From Lysinibacillus xylanilyticus (GTDB lineage: Bacteria; Bacillota; Bacilli; Bacillales_A; Planococcaceae), in contig NZ_LFXJ01000010.1 of assembly GCF_001183605.1 (NCBI RefSeq), positions 664,313 through 728,312 on the forward strand: a stretch of DNA of 64,000 bases, in the 5' to 3' direction. Positions 1-8,749 of the stretch are shown here, piece after piece. Every line of letters starts with the position of its first letter. Positions within the stretch are counted from its first letter, which is position 1. Under the pieces are notes generated by a model. That model searched no databases and was not told the origin of the DNA. It was given only the letters and a program-made list of their open reading frames with translations. The position numbers and the translations under genes were made by a program.

Positions 1-211
1 TAAAGAAAATTTTGCAAAAGGTGTTGTTATTCGAAAACAGGACGACAATTTACATATTGATATGTACATTATTGTTAGTTACGGGACAAAAATTTCGGAA
101 GTTGCTTATCAAGTACAATCGAAAGTGAAATATACAGTGGATAAAACATTAGGTATGAGCGTGAAATCTGTCAATATCTTTGTACAGGGCGTTCGTGTAG
201 CGAATGATTAA
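1..211 (+). CDS. Asp23/Gls24 family envelope stress protein (YloU-like), 3' end only
   Basis: The window opens inside this gene. Reading from base 2 gives the last 69 residues, ending VQGVRVAND before TAA at 209-211. The pattern (a short strand motif HIDMYIIVSYG, an amphipathic stretch SEVAYQVQSKVKYTVDKT, then VNIFVQGVRV) is that of the Asp23/Gls24 family, which in Bacillales lies directly upstream of the fatty-acid kinase gene fakA (yloV). Family members are small, abundant, membrane-associated or cytosolic proteins linked to alkaline or envelope stress; the exact role of YloU is not established. The gene is 18 nt upstream of fakA and probably cotranscribed with it. The start lies outside the window. 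Confidence 0.8.
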   Translation, partial: KENFAKGVVIRKQDDNLHIDMYIIVSYGTKISEVAYQVQSKVKYTVDKTLGMSVKSVNIFVQGVRVAND

Positions 212-229
212 GAGGAGGAACTAATTCTA

Positions 230-1879
230 ATGCAGTCTTTAGACGGAATAAAGTTTGCAGAAATGGTGCAAATGGGTGCCCATCACCTATTCCAAAATGC
301 AAATTATGTTGATTCATTAAATGTATTTCCAGTACCAGATGGTGATACAGGAACGAATATGAACCTATCGATGACATCTGGGGCAAAAGAAACAGAGCAA
401 TATGCGTCAGAACATATCGGCAAAACAGCTCAAGCTTTATCAAAAGGTTTACTTATGGGAGCACGCGGAAATTCAGGCGTTATTTTATCGCAGTTATTCC
501 GTGGTTTTGGTAAATCTATCGAAAAAGAAGAGACAATTGATGCTAAGGGCTTTGCGGGTGCCTTCCAAGCAGGCGTAGAAACTGCTTATAAAGCAGTAAT
601 GAAGCCAGTTGAAGGAACAATTTTAACGGTTGCACGTGAAGCTGCGAAAAAAGGTGTAGAAGTGGCAGAAACTGAAACCGATATCATTGCGGTAATGGAA
701 GCATTTACTGCTGAAGCACAGGCTTCGTTGCAACGTACACCTGAACTTCTACCTGTTCTAAAAGAAGTCGGTGTTGTAGATAGTGGCGGTCAGGGTCTTC
801 TATTTGTGTATGAAGGATTTTTAGCATCCTTAAAAGGCGAGCCATTACCGGTGAAAAATGAAGCAACTTTAAATGATTTAATTAATGCAGAACATCATAG
901 AGCACAAGATTTCATGGATACTGCGGATATTGAATTTGGTTATTGTACAGAAATCATGGTTCGTTTTGAAGAAGGAAAAGAGCCATTTAGTGAAGAACAA
1001 TTCCGCAATGAATTAAGCCCTCTAGGTGATTCTTTACTCGTTATTTCAGATGAAGAAATTGCAAAAGTGCATATTCATTCTGAGCAACCAGGCGCTGTTT
1101 TAGCAATGGGCCAAAAATATGGTAGTCTCATTAAAATTAAAGTCGACAATATGCGTGAACAGCATTCTGCCATTGTTGGTGAGGAGCATAAAGCACCTTC
1201 TTCAGCTAAAAAAGCAGAAAAGCACCCATATGCAATTGTAACGATTGCAATGGGCGAGGGAGTTGCTGAATTACTTCGTTCAATTGGTGCTTCTTACGTT
1301 ATTGAAGGCGGTCAAACAATGAACCCTTCAACTGAAGATATCGTGAAGGCAGTACAAGAAATTGGTGCTGAAAAAGTATTGATTTTACCAAATAACAAAA
1401 ATATCGTCATGGCAGCAGAACAAGCAGTAGAGCTTTTAGATATAGAAGCGGCTGTAGTTCCAACGAAAACAATCCCTCAAGGTATGGCGGCGATTCTATC
1501 GTTTAATCCAGAGGCGGCAGTTGAATTGAACCAATCAACAATGACAGAAGCCTTTGCAAATGTTAAAACAGGCCAAGTAACTTATGCAGTTCGCGATACA
1601 TCTATTGATGGTGTGGAAATTCATAAGGATGATTTCATGGCTCTTGCTGAAGGAAAGATTGTATTATCTACTCCGGCATTAAAAGATGCTGCTCAGAAGG
1701 TAATTACTGATTTAGTAGATGAAGATGCAGAAATTGTAACAGTCATCTATGGTGAGGATACAACGGAAGAAAACGCCTCAGAATTAGTGAAATTTATTGA
1801 AGAGAATTATCCAGAGGTTGAGGTAGAGTTATTTAATGGTAAACAAGGATTATATCCGTATATTATTTCAGTAGAATAA
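230..1879 (+). CDS. fakA: Fatty acid kinase catalytic subunit FakA (DhaL/DegV-like, YloV)
   Basis: 549 residues, the usual family length. The N-terminal DhaL-type ATP-binding domain (about 1-200) shows the Mg-ATP loop DGDTGTNM at 37-44 and the glycine-rich GARGNSGVILSQ near 75-87. The middle and C-terminal parts (about 310-549) match the DAK1/DegV-associated domain of YloV. FakA phosphorylates fatty acids bound to a FakB (DegV-family) carrier, so exogenous fatty acids can enter phospholipid synthesis. The acyl-phosphate product feeds the PlsX/PlsY pathway, and plsX is about 6 kb downstream. No fakB is visible in the window. The start ATG follows AGAGGAGG with normal spacing and fits the family N-terminus. 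A hairpin plus T-run follows the stop, so transcription with yloU probably ends here. Confidence 0.93.
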   Translation: MQSLDGIKFAEMVQMGAHHLFQNANYVDSLNVFPVPDGDTGTNMNLSMTSGAKETEQYASEHIGKTAQALSKGLLMGARGNSGVILSQLFRGFGKSIEKEETIDAKGFAGAFQAGVETAYKAVMKPVEGTILTVAREAAKKGVEVAETETDIIAVMEAFTAEAQASLQRTPELLPVLKEVGVVDSGGQGLLFVYEGFLASLKGEPLPVKNEATLNDLINAEHHRAQDFMDTADIEFGYCTEIMVRFEEGKEPFSEEQFRNELSPLGDSLLVISDEEIAKVHIHSEQPGAVLAMGQKYGSLIKIKVDNMREQHSAIVGEEHKAPSSAKKAEKHPYAIVTIAMGEGVAELLRSIGASYVIEGGQTMNPSTEDIVKAVQEIGAEKVLILPNNKNIVMAAEQAVELLDIEAAVVPTKTIPQGMAAILSFNPEAAVELNQSTMTEAFANVKTGQVTYAVRDTSIDGVEIHKDDFMALAEGKIVLSTPALKDAAQKVITDLVDEDAEIVTVIYGEDTTEENASELVKFIEENYPEVEVELFNGKQGLYPYIISVE

Positions 1880-1905
1880 TTCAATCTACTTTGCGTATAA
1901 GTAGA

Positions 1906-1940
1906 CAAAGCAGTGCACAAGCCGTGTACTGCTTTTGTTT
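1906..1940 (+). terminator. Intrinsic terminator after fakA
   Basis: The arm AAGCAGTGCAC (1908-1918) pairs with GTGTACTGCTT (1924-1934) with one G-U pair, and a T-rich tail follows. It sits 27 nt after the fakA stop. Confidence 0.8.
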
Positions 1941-2120
1941 ATGGTACAAGGAGAGTAGGAATTAATAAACTATAAAATCAGCTAAGAATTAATGATCTGA
2001 TGTATGTTTCCAGAGGACAACGAACTTGGAAATATTGGGATTTCGGCATTTTGAAATCATTGTGTATACGGAGTAGACAAAAATTAATCAATATTTCCGT
2101 TGTGAAATTATAGTCGTGTA

Positions 2121-2135
2121 AATTTTCTGAAAGTT
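2121..2135 (+). promoter_or_regulatory. CodY box upstream of sdaAB
   Basis: AATTTTCTGAAAGTT matches the published CodY consensus AATTTTCWGAAAATT at 14 of 15 positions, differing only at position 13 (G for A). It lies about 20 nt upstream of a plausible sigma-A -35 element and 94 nt before sdaAB. Serine catabolism is a typical CodY-controlled function, and codY itself is in this window. Confidence 0.6.
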
Positions 2136-2154
2136 GATAAAGAAGTGCTTTACT

Positions 2155-2183
2155 TTTATAGTAACTATCAAGCATGATATAAA
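2155..2183 (+). promoter_or_regulatory. Probable sigma-A promoter of sdaAB-sdaAA
   Basis: -35 TTTATA (2155-2160), 17-nt spacer, -10 TATAAA (2178-2183), about 45 nt before the sdaAB start. The -35 is weak (4/6) and the -10 is good (5/6). The placement downstream of the fakA terminator and of the CodY box is sensible. Confidence 0.4.
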
Positions 2184-2228
2184 TAAAAAATCGATATTAT
2201 TATATGGATAGAATAGAGGGGTGTTATT

Positions 2229-2891
2229 ATGAAGTTTACTTCAGTATTTGATATTATTGGACCAGTGATGATTGGGCCTTCTTCTTCTCATACGGCAGGT
2301 GCCGCACGAATTGGACGCGTTGCTAGAGATTTATTTGGAAGACAACCAAAATGGGCTAAAATCCACTTATATGGTTCGTTTGCTGAAACGTATAAAGGGC
2401 ATGGAACAGATGTAGCTTTGGTAGGGGGCCTATTAAATTACGATACATTCGATGAACGGATTAAAACAGCTTTTGCCGATGCAGAAAAGGCGGGCTTAGA
2501 TTATGAGTTTATCCCTGAAACAGCAAATATGGAGCATCCAAATACAGCTCGCCTTGTGATTGGCGATGATGAAGGAGAGATGTCTGTCGTTGGTATCTCT
2601 ATCGGTGGCGGTAAAATTGAAGTGAGTGAGGTTAATGGCTTCAAGCTACGTCTAACAGGTGGCATGCCAGCAATCCTTGTTGTTCATGATGATCGCGCTG
2701 GCTGTATTGCCAATGTGGCAAATTGCTTAGCGATGCATGCAGTCAACATTGGCCATATGGAGGTTTCACGTATTGAACGTGGTTTAACGGCCCTTATGGT
2801 GATAGAAGTCGATCAAAATATCGAGGATAAAATATTGCAACAAATTTCTTTAATACCACATATTTCGAAGGTTTCTAAAATTAATAACTAA
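2229..2891 (+). CDS. sdaAB: L-serine ammonia-lyase, iron-sulfur type, beta subunit
   Basis: 220 residues. The N-terminal part carries the serine dehydratase beta signature (GPSSSHTAGAARIGR, residues 16-30), and the C-terminal part (about 148-220, ILVVHDDRAGCIANVANCLA onward) is an ACT domain, which in this family senses or binds L-serine. With SdaAA it forms the 4Fe-4S enzyme that deaminates L-serine to pyruvate and ammonia in the cytosol. The start ATG is preceded by GAGGGGTG. The gene is 14 nt upstream of sdaAA and clearly in the same operon. A near-perfect CodY box upstream suggests repression when branched-chain amino acids and GTP are high. Confidence 0.95.
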   Translation: MKFTSVFDIIGPVMIGPSSSHTAGAARIGRVARDLFGRQPKWAKIHLYGSFAETYKGHGTDVALVGGLLNYDTFDERIKTAFADAEKAGLDYEFIPETANMEHPNTARLVIGDDEGEMSVVGISIGGGKIEVSEVNGFKLRLTGGMPAILVVHDDRAGCIANVANCLAMHAVNIGHMEVSRIERGLTALMVIEVDQNIEDKILQQISLIPHISKVSKINN

Positions 2892-2905
2892 GGAGGCGCA
2901 CCAAT

Positions 2906-3817
2906 ATGGATGTATTGTTTCATAATGTTCGTGAACTAGTTGAACGAGCGGAGCAAGAAGGAAAGCTAATTTCTGAAATTATGATTGAGCAAGAAATGTT
3001 AATAACTGGACGCACAAGAGAAGAAATTATACAGCAAATGGACAATAATTTAACGGTGATGGAGGAAGCTGTTGAAAGAGGCTTGAAAGGTGTAAAATCT
3101 GTAACAGGCTTAACAGGCGGTGACGCAGTATTACTTCAAAATTATATATCACAAGGAAATTCGCTGTCGGGTGATTTATTACTAGACGCAGTGAGTAAAG
3201 CGGTTGCTACAAATGAAGTTAATGCGGCTATGGGTACAATTTGTGCTACCCCAACTGCAGGTTCAGCTGGGGTTGTACCAGGGACACTGTTTGCAGTGAA
3301 GAACAAGCTAAATCCGACACGTGAGCAAATGATTCGTTATTTATTTACATCGGGTGCTTTCGGCTTTGTTGTTGCTAATAATGCTTCGATTTCAGGTGCT
3401 GCTGGTGGCTGTCAAGCAGAGGTTGGCTCAGCTGCTGGTATGGCAGCGGCAGCGATTGTAGAGATGGCTGGTGGTACTCCACAGCAATGTTCAGAAGCAT
3501 TTGCCATTACACTGAAAAATATGCTAGGGCTTGTTTGTGACCCGGTAGCTGGCTTAGTAGAGGTTCCTTGTGTTAAGCGGAATGCTATGGGAGCGGCAAA
3601 TTCCCTTGTGGCAGCGGATATGGCACTTGCGGGGGTCACAAGTCGCATCCCATGTGACGAAGTGATTGGCGCGATGTATCGAATTGGACAATCTATGAGT
3701 CCGAATTTAAAAGAAACTGCACGTGGAGGCCTTGCTGCAACGCCAACAGGTAAAGCTATTAGCAAAGCCATCTTTGATAACGGCAATTTAGAAAGTATCA
3801 AGTCACTTCAAAAATAA
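2906..3817 (+). CDS. sdaAA: L-serine ammonia-lyase, iron-sulfur type, alpha subunit
   Basis: 303 residues, normal for the separate alpha subunit. The glycine/alanine-rich catalytic core is visible: CATPTAGSAGVVPG around residue 113, GGCQAEVGSAAGMAAAA around 168, and LVCDPVAGLVEVPC around 210. The cysteines in these three blocks fit the ligands of the catalytic 4Fe-4S cluster. It works with SdaAB to convert L-serine to pyruvate plus ammonium. An AGGAGG site precedes ATG 2906. A strong terminator follows, making sdaAB-sdaAA a two-gene operon. In other Bacillales the location of this operon varies; here it sits between fakA and recG. Confidence 0.95.
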   Translation: MDVLFHNVRELVERAEQEGKLISEIMIEQEMLITGRTREEIIQQMDNNLTVMEEAVERGLKGVKSVTGLTGGDAVLLQNYISQGNSLSGDLLLDAVSKAVATNEVNAAMGTICATPTAGSAGVVPGTLFAVKNKLNPTREQMIRYLFTSGAFGFVVANNASISGAAGGCQAEVGSAAGMAAAAIVEMAGGTPQQCSEAFAITLKNMLGLVCDPVAGLVEVPCVKRNAMGAANSLVAADMALAGVTSRIPCDEVIGAMYRIGQSMSPNLKETARGGLAATPTGKAISKAIFDNGNLESIKSLQK

Positions 3818-3824
3818 AAATATT

Positions 3825-3860
3825 CAACACGCTTTTCCTAAGTGGAAGGCGTGTTTTTTT
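3825..3860 (+). terminator. Intrinsic terminator after sdaAA
   Basis: The arm AACACGCTTTTCC pairs with GGAAGGCGTGTT (with one G-U) across a short loop. Seven T follow. Confidence 0.88.
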
Positions 3861-4120
3861 GAGGTTCTACATGGTATAGGTGTTTTTATAGGGAAAATAA
3901 AAAACATATTGGTGAATTAGTATGGAAGTTCGGACGGGGTGGATATATTTTCCTGGTGATACACTCATCACCGTAACGTGTAGATGATGAGCTGCTTTGC
4001 TTGTGCTCCCGGGCTTCATCTGTGAAGCTACAATCAAATTATATATATGGCATACGTTTGAATAAATGTCATCCCTTACTTTTGGTGATGAGCCCTATCA
4101 AGAAAAAGCCTTTTGGAATT
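3861..4120. other. Intergenic stretch with degenerate repeat remnants
   Basis: No gene is supported here. GTGATACACTCATCACCGTAACGTG at about 3956-3980 is, on the minus strand, close to the CACGTTATGGTGATGAG tail of the repeats at 25365 and 35013. GGTGATGAGCC recurs at 4083-4093. These look like decayed copies of the short Bacillales-type intergenic repeat. The rest is unremarkable AT-rich sequence. Confidence 0.35.
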
Positions 4121-4396
4121 TTAGTAAAGGGTAGGGGTAGGGTAACAGGCAACGGCATCAATCAATCCTTCATCAAATCCGTAGAACGCCCAGTAGGCAC
4201 CGTTCCATCTATATCCAGATACTTCACCCATTTCTATACGAGTAGGATAAAACCAAAACTCTCTCCCGTTTCTAAGCCATACATAAGTATTTTGATATAC
4301 ACAATCAATGACATAGGACACAGAAGGTTTTGTTGGTCTGAAGTTTGGTGGAGGTGATTGTGGTCTCATTGTTCCTTGAGGTGGAAAAAATCCCAA
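4121..4396 (-). CDS. Small proline-rich, aromatic protein of unknown function (TTG start)
   Basis: 91 residues, the only convincing minus-strand gene. The start is TTG (complement of 4394-4396), preceded by AAAAGGAG (complement of 4406-4413) at a 9-nt spacing, which is the best start evidence. The N-terminus is proline-rich (residues 1-22) and is followed by an aromatic core, NTYVWLRNGREFWFYPTRIE near residues 36-55 and GYRWNGAYWAFYGFD near 60-75, with two cysteines. It resembles short Bacillus proteins that begin with proline-rich tails and carry the WLRNG-FWFYP pattern. These are often labelled 'transporter' in databases without a membrane segment to justify it, and I see none here. Function unknown. 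It has no operon partners and is flanked by repeat remnants. Confidence 0.6.
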   Translation of the reverse strand: MGFFPPQGTMRPQSPPPNFRPTKPSVSYVIDCVYQNTYVWLRNGREFWFYPTRIEMGEVSGYRWNGAYWAFYGFDEGLIDAVACYPTPTLY

Positions 4397-4636
4397 GTGA
4401 TTTCACTCCTTTTCAACATTATATGCTGAGAAGAAATTAATGCTTTTATTTAACAGAACTTTTAAAACCTAAGGATTGTAAAGCTATGTATTTCTACTGA
4501 AGGTGGGCTTTGTTTGAAGCTAAATAAGTTTATGTTCTTTATGTACACCTACTTAAAGATATAACTATCCAGGCATGTTGAGTAAGAAAAAAATAGGTTT
4601 ATTATTGAACGATAAAAGGATTTTTTTGTTGCTATT

Positions 4637-4700
4637 TGCGTAGTGGCTACTCGACTCCCGCGGGAAAGCGAGACAGACGAGACCTCGCCCGAAACGGAAA
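4637..4700 (+). repeat. Short palindromic intergenic repeat (GGAAAGCGA / GAAACGGAAA type)
   Basis: CGACTCCCGCGGGAAAGCGA followed by GACCTCGCCCGAAACGGAAA. The CCCGCGGGAAAGCG and AACGGAAA blocks are the hallmarks of a short repeat widespread in Bacillaceae intergenic regions and recur at 24176-24241 (inverted), 25365-25674, 35013-35093 and 41533-41737. The flanks (4397-4636 and 4701-4922) are AT-rich, with no feature I can support. Confidence 0.55.
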
Positions 4701-4922
4701 GAAGAGTCTTCTATTTAATAAGGTGGATAAAAATGGTTAATAAATACACCTGTTAACTATAAATCAATTAGTAATGAATAGAATTGCTATCTTAGTGAAA
4801 ATGAAAAGTTATATAATGATTAATGAATATATAATAATGTTTAGTATTTGTTCAAAAAGTGTTAAACGCAAACAACAATATTATGAAAGCTAAGAGTAAT
4901 CGTAAGAAAGGGGAAAACTCAA

Positions 4923-5012
4923 ATGCTGAAAAATAGTATGGTTAAACGGATGACTGTAGGTAAAGTACTTGTGGTGAAAAACTTTGGAGGAGCTGTCGTG
5001 CAAGGTGACTGA
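4923..5012 (+). CDS. Possible 29-residue leader ORF overlapping the recG start
   Basis: ATG 4923 is preceded by AAAGGGGAAA at 4907-4916. The frame runs 29 codons ([20 protein letters not shown]..., ending QGD) to TGA at 5010-5012. The stop region overlaps the proposed recG GTG start (5005-5007) by 8 nt, and the GGAGGAG used by recG (4986-4992) lies inside this ORF. This is the geometry of translational coupling. I recognise no homolog. It may be chance, since such short frames are common. Confidence 0.3.
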   Translation: MLKNSMVKRMTVGKVLVVKNFGGAVVQGD

Positions 5013-7050
5013 TTTAAAGAGTCCCGTTTCTGAATTAAAGGGAATCGGGAAAGAAACAGCAGGACATTTAGAGGCAATAGGCATCGAGACAATCGCGGAT
5101 TTGTTATGGACGTTTCCGCATCGACATGAGGATTTTCGTTTAAAGGATTTGGCACAAACACCACATAATGAACGTGTCACTGTTGAGTGTAAAGTTGAAC
5201 GTGAGCCGACAGTATTGTTTTTAGGTCGCAACAAATCACGATTACAAGTCACGGTACTAGCAGGTCGACATTTAGTTAAGGTTGTTTTTTTTAACCAAGG
5301 CTATTTGAAGCAGAAGCTTGTACCAGGAGCTATTATTACCATTACAGGGAAATGGGATAGAGGTAGACAAGTAATCAATGGAACGTCTGTAACGTTTGGT
5401 CCTAAGACAGATCAGGTCGACTTTGAACCTGTTTATAGTTTAAAAGGTTTGATTCCGCAAAAACGTTTTCGTAAATATATGCGCCAAGTGCTAGATGAGT
5501 TTGGTGCAGAGATACCAGATGCTGTTCCGCAGCAATTACAGGCAGATTATAAGCTTGCTTCAATGCGTGATGGGCTTGAGGGAATTCATTTCCCTGTTGA
5601 TGCAGGACATGCTAAACAGGCTAGAAGACGCTTTGCCTACGAAGAGTTACTAAACTTTCAACTACGTATTCAAGCGTTGCGTAAAATCCGAAAGGACAGT
5701 GAGCACGGTACAGTTATACAGTTTGATTTGCAAAAGTTACGTGTCTTTATTGCATCGTTACCATATGAATTAACAGGTGCACAAAAACGCGTCGTTAATG
5801 AAATTTGCAAAGATTTGAAAGAACCTCATCGTATGAACCGCTTACTTCAAGGTGATGTAGGGTCGGGGAAAACCGTTGTTGCGGCAATATGTTTATATGC
5901 AGCTGTAACTGCTGGTTTTCAGGGGGCTTTAATGGCGCCGACGGAAATTTTAGCTGAGCAACATGCAGAAAATTTGATGGAATGGTTTGAGCCATTTGGC
6001 GTACGTGTAGCTTTACTATCGGGCTCGACGAAAGCAAAGGAGCGTCGTTTGCTTTTAGAAGAATTGGCAAACGGAAACATAGATATTTTAATTGGTACAC
6101 ATGCGCTAATTCAGCCTGATGTCGTTTTTCACAAGCTTGGTTTTGTTATAACAGATGAACAGCATCGTTTTGGTGTAGAGCAGCGTAGAATATTACGTGA
6201 TAAAGGAGAAAATCCAGATGTGCTCTTTATGACGGCGACACCAATACCACGTACACTGGCGATTACAGCATTTGGAGAAATGGATGTTTCAATGATTGAT
6301 GAAATGCCAGCAGGACGTAAGCAAATTGAAACACATTGGATGAAAAAAGAGCAATTTGGCTCTGTTATGTCAAAGCTAGAATTAGAGCTTGCTGCTGGTA
6401 GACAGGCTTATGCTATTTGTCCACTGATCGAGGAATCAGACAAGCTGGATGTACAAAATGCTGTAGAAATCTATGAGCAGCTTGCAGCATATTTTAATGG
6501 CCGTTACAATGTCGGATTAATGCATGGTCGCTTATCCGCGGATGAAAAAGACGCTGTCATGCGAGCTTTTAGTGAGGGAACTATTCACGTACTTGTGTCT
6601 ACAACAGTTGTTGAGGTTGGGGTTAACGTACCGAATGCAACTTTTATGATTATTTATGATGCTGAACGCTTTGGTTTAGCTCAGTTGCATCAGCTTCGCG
6701 GGCGTGTTGGACGAGGTGAACATCAGTCATATTGTGTGTTGCTAGCCGATCCAAAATCGGATGAAGGTAAAGAGCGAATGCAATCGATGACGGAAACGAA
6801 TGATGGCTTCCGCCTAGCTGAAAAGGATTTGGAACTACGTGGTCCGGGTGATTTCTTTGGGCGTAAACAAAGTGGATTGCCCGATTTTAAAGTAGCGGAT
6901 TTAGTGCACGATTATCGAATACTTGAAACTGCGAGAAAAGATGCAACGGATATGCTTAAGACTGATGCTTTTTGGCATGATGATGAGTACAAATATTTAC
7001 GTGAAATGCTTGAAAATTCAGGTGTTTTACAAGGGGAACGCTTTGATTAA
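5005..7050 (+). CDS. recG: ATP-dependent DNA helicase RecG
   Basis: 681 residues from the GTG at 5005, the usual length. It has an N-terminal helix-hairpin and OB-fold wedge region (about 1-180), the superfamily 2 helicase core with Walker [12 protein letters not shown], the Walker B variant DEQH within [13 protein letters not shown], motif [14 protein letters not shown], motif [11 protein letters not shown], and a RecG C-terminal segment with [12 protein letters not shown]. RecG remodels stalled forks and Holliday junctions. GTG 5005 is preferred because GGAGGAG (4986-4992) is upstream at a 12-nt gap and the product then starts [14 protein letters not shown] like other RecG proteins. A TTG at 4984 would overlap that Shine-Dalgarno site. 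recG directly precedes fapR, the standard Bacillales order, but a terminator and a new promoter separate them. Confidence 0.95.
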   Translation: MTDLKSPVSELKGIGKETAGHLEAIGIETIADLLWTFPHRHEDFRLKDLAQTPHNERVTVECKVEREPTVLFLGRNKSRLQVTVLAGRHLVKVVFFNQGYLKQKLVPGAIITITGKWDRGRQVINGTSVTFGPKTDQVDFEPVYSLKGLIPQKRFRKYMRQVLDEFGAEIPDAVPQQLQADYKLASMRDGLEGIHFPVDAGHAKQARRRFAYEELLNFQLRIQALRKIRKDSEHGTVIQFDLQKLRVFIASLPYELTGAQKRVVNEICKDLKEPHRMNRLLQGDVGSGKTVVAAICLYAAVTAGFQGALMAPTEILAEQHAENLMEWFEPFGVRVALLSGSTKAKERRLLLEELANGNIDILIGTHALIQPDVVFHKLGFVITDEQHRFGVEQRRILRDKGENPDVLFMTATPIPRTLAITAFGEMDVSMIDEMPAGRKQIETHWMKKEQFGSVMSKLELELAAGRQAYAICPLIEESDKLDVQNAVEIYEQLAAYFNGRYNVGLMHGRLSADEKDAVMRAFSEGTIHVLVSTTVVEVGVNVPNATFMIIYDAERFGLAQLHQLRGRVGRGEHQSYCVLLADPKSDEGKERMQSMTETNDGFRLAEKDLELRGPGDFFGRKQSGLPDFKVADLVHDYRILETARKDATDMLKTDAFWHDDEYKYLREMLENSGVLQGERFD

Positions 7051-7073
7051 CTGAATTTTTGATGCTCAATTAG

Positions 7074-7118
7074 GAATGTGAGCGCTTGTTTTTAAAACAA
7101 GTCTTGCATTCTTTTTTT
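7074..7118 (+). terminator. Intrinsic terminator after recG
   Basis: GAATG (7074-7078) pairs with CATTC (7107-7111) around an inner CTTGTT/AACAAG hairpin. Seven T follow at 7112-7118. The 3' arm contains the -35 of the fapR promoter, so terminator and promoter overlap. Confidence 0.65.
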
Positions 7119-7132
7119 ATACTCTATATACT
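7104..7132 (+). promoter_or_regulatory. Sigma-A promoter of the fapR operon
   Basis: -35 TTGCAT (7104-7109), spacer exactly 17 nt, -10 TATACT (7127-7132). The FapR operator begins 3 nt downstream and covers the expected transcription start, so bound repressor would block initiation. Confidence 0.65.
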
Positions 7133-7135
7133 GAT

Positions 7136-7154
7136 ATTAGTACCAAGTGCTAAT
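7136..7154 (+). promoter_or_regulatory. FapR operator (autoregulatory)
   Basis: ATTAGTACCAAGTGCTAAT is a near-perfect inverted repeat (TTAGTACC ... TGCTAA) and matches the conserved FapR site of Bacillus and Staphylococcus (TTAGTACCTRGTACTAA type). It lies 20 nt before fapR, between its -10 and start codon. FapR is released by malonyl-CoA/malonyl-ACP, so the operon is induced when precursors accumulate. Confidence 0.88.
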
Positions 7155-7174
7155 AACAACTAAAAAGGTGGCGA

Positions 7175-7759
7175 ATGATGTTGAGACGAACGAAAAAAGA
7201 GCGACAGCGACTATTATCCGAAACGATAGCTGATAATCCATTCGTCACAGATGAACAGCTAGCAACACAGTTTCAGGTTAGTGTCCAAACAATTCGTTTA
7301 GATCGTATGGAATTAGCGATTCCAGAATTACGAGAACGAATTAAAGATGTTGCTTCGAAAACCTATGAAAATGAAGTGAAATCTCTACCGATCGATGAAG
7401 TGATCGGAGAAATAATTGATATTGAATTGGATAATCGTGCATTATCTATTTTTGATGTAAAAGAAGAACATGTTTTTCAGCGCAATGGCATCGCACGTGG
7501 ACATCATTTGTTTGCGCAGGCAAACTCATTAGCGGTAGCAGTTATTGACGACGAACTAGCATTAACAGTACATTCTAACATTACCTTTGTGAAACCTGTT
7601 AGAGCTGGAGATCGTGTTATTACAAAAGCAATCGTTATCGGACGTGATGAAAAAAGTCATCGTACAAAAGTAGAGTTAACGTCCACTGTTAACGGTGAAA
7701 CAGTTTTTGTTGGTGAATTTGATATGTACCGCACGAAAGGTAAAGGTGAACAACAATGA
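7175..7759 (+). CDS. fapR: Transcription factor FapR, malonyl-CoA sensing repressor of lipid synthesis
   Basis: 194 residues. An N-terminal DeoR-like helix-turn-helix (about 8-50, with [22 protein letters not shown]) is followed by a linker helix and a C-terminal hot-dog (thioesterase-like) ligand domain (about 70-190) with [16 protein letters not shown] and [11 protein letters not shown]. FapR represses fatty-acid and phospholipid genes until malonyl-CoA binds the hot-dog domain. The operator at 7136-7154 shows autoregulation. ATG 7175 follows AAAAAGGTGG; an adjacent ATG at 7178 is possible. The stop overlaps the plsX start (ATGA), indicating coupling. Confidence 0.96.
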   Translation: MMLRRTKKERQRLLSETIADNPFVTDEQLATQFQVSVQTIRLDRMELAIPELRERIKDVASKTYENEVKSLPIDEVIGEIIDIELDNRALSIFDVKEEHVFQRNGIARGHHLFAQANSLAVAVIDDELALTVHSNITFVKPVRAGDRVITKAIVIGRDEKSHRTKVELTSTVNGETVFVGEFDMYRTKGKGEQQ

Positions 7760-8748
7760 AATTAGCGCTTGATGGAATGGGTGGAGACAACGCACCAAAA
7801 TCAGTTGTTGAAGGTGCTTTATTAGCATTAGAGCAAATCCAAAATTTAGAAATTCAATTATATGGTCAGCAGCAAAAGCTTGAACCATTTTTAAAAATAC
7901 ATGATCGATTAACTGTAGTACATTGTGATGAAGTTGTTGAAGGAACAGACGATCCAGCACGCGCTGTTCGTCGTAAAAAGGATTCATCAATGGCAAGAAT
8001 GATGGATGCAGTTGAAGAAGGAAAGGCAGATGCTTGTCTTTCGGCAGGTAATACAGGTGCTTTAATGGCAGGAGGCTTATTTAAAGTAGGGCGTATTGAA
8101 GGGATTGCTAGACCTGCTCTAGCCACTACACTTCCTACTTTAGATGGTAAGGGCTTTTTAATGCTTGATTTAGGGGCAAATGCAGACGCGCGACCTGAGC
8201 ATTTATTGCAATATGCAATTATGGGCGATATTTATGCGAAAAAGGTAGGCGGCTTACAAAAGCCACGTATCGGCTTGTTAAATATCGGTACTGAGGATAA
8301 AAAAGGAAATGAATTAACGAAGGCAGCTTTTGGATTATTAAAAGAAGCAGATTTAAACTTTATCGGTAATGTTGAAGCTCGAGATTTACTTGAAGGGGTA
8401 GCGGACGTTGTTGTAACAGACGGCTTTACAGGTAATATGGTGTTGAAATCGATAGAAGGTACTGCTAGCGCGTTATTTTCAATGCTAAAAGAGGCTTTCA
8501 TGTCTTCAACAAAAACAAAAATTTCGGCAGCACTTATGAAAAATAATTTGCGTGACCTAAAAAATAAAATGGACTACACAGAGTACGGTGGTGCAGGCTT
8601 GTTTGGTTTACAAGCACCTGTGATTAAGGCACATGGCTCATCGAATGCCAAAGCAATATACAGTGCAATTCGCCAAGCAAATACGATGGTTGAGCATACA
8701 GTCATCTCGACAATTACAGATACAGTACGTCACTTAGAAATTGATTAA
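7756..8748 (+). CDS. plsX: Phosphate acyltransferase PlsX
   Basis: 330 residues. The family signature [20 protein letters not shown] opens the protein, with [13 protein letters not shown] and the C-terminal [20 protein letters not shown] also typical. PlsX makes acyl-phosphate from acyl-ACP for the PlsY step of phospholipid synthesis. It is a peripheral membrane enzyme in Bacillus. Its ATG overlaps the fapR stop. In most Bacillales fabD follows within a few bases; here a 380-nt structured repeat separates them, and its first hairpin (8753-8782) could act as a transcript end or a processing signal. Confidence 0.96.
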   Translation: MKLALDGMGGDNAPKSVVEGALLALEQIQNLEIQLYGQQQKLEPFLKIHDRLTVVHCDEVVEGTDDPARAVRRKKDSSMARMMDAVEEGKADACLSAGNTGALMAGGLFKVGRIEGIARPALATTLPTLDGKGFLMLDLGANADARPEHLLQYAIMGDIYAKKVGGLQKPRIGLLNIGTEDKKGNELTKAAFGLLKEADLNFIGNVEARDLLEGVADVVVTDGFTGNMVLKSIEGTASALFSMLKEAFMSSTKTKISAALMKNNLRDLKNKMDYTEYGGAGLFGLQAPVIKAHGSSNAKAIYSAIRQANTMVEHTVISTITDTVRHLEID

Positions 8749-8749
8749 C

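Noticed and set aside
1978..2175. 65-codon minus-strand ORF upstream of sdaAB
   Set aside because: No ribosome-binding site, and it covers the CodY box and promoter region of sdaAB.
4001..4357. 118-codon + strand ORF
   Set aside because: Antisense to the better-supported minus-strand gene at 4121-4396 and partly in repeat remnants; no ribosome site.
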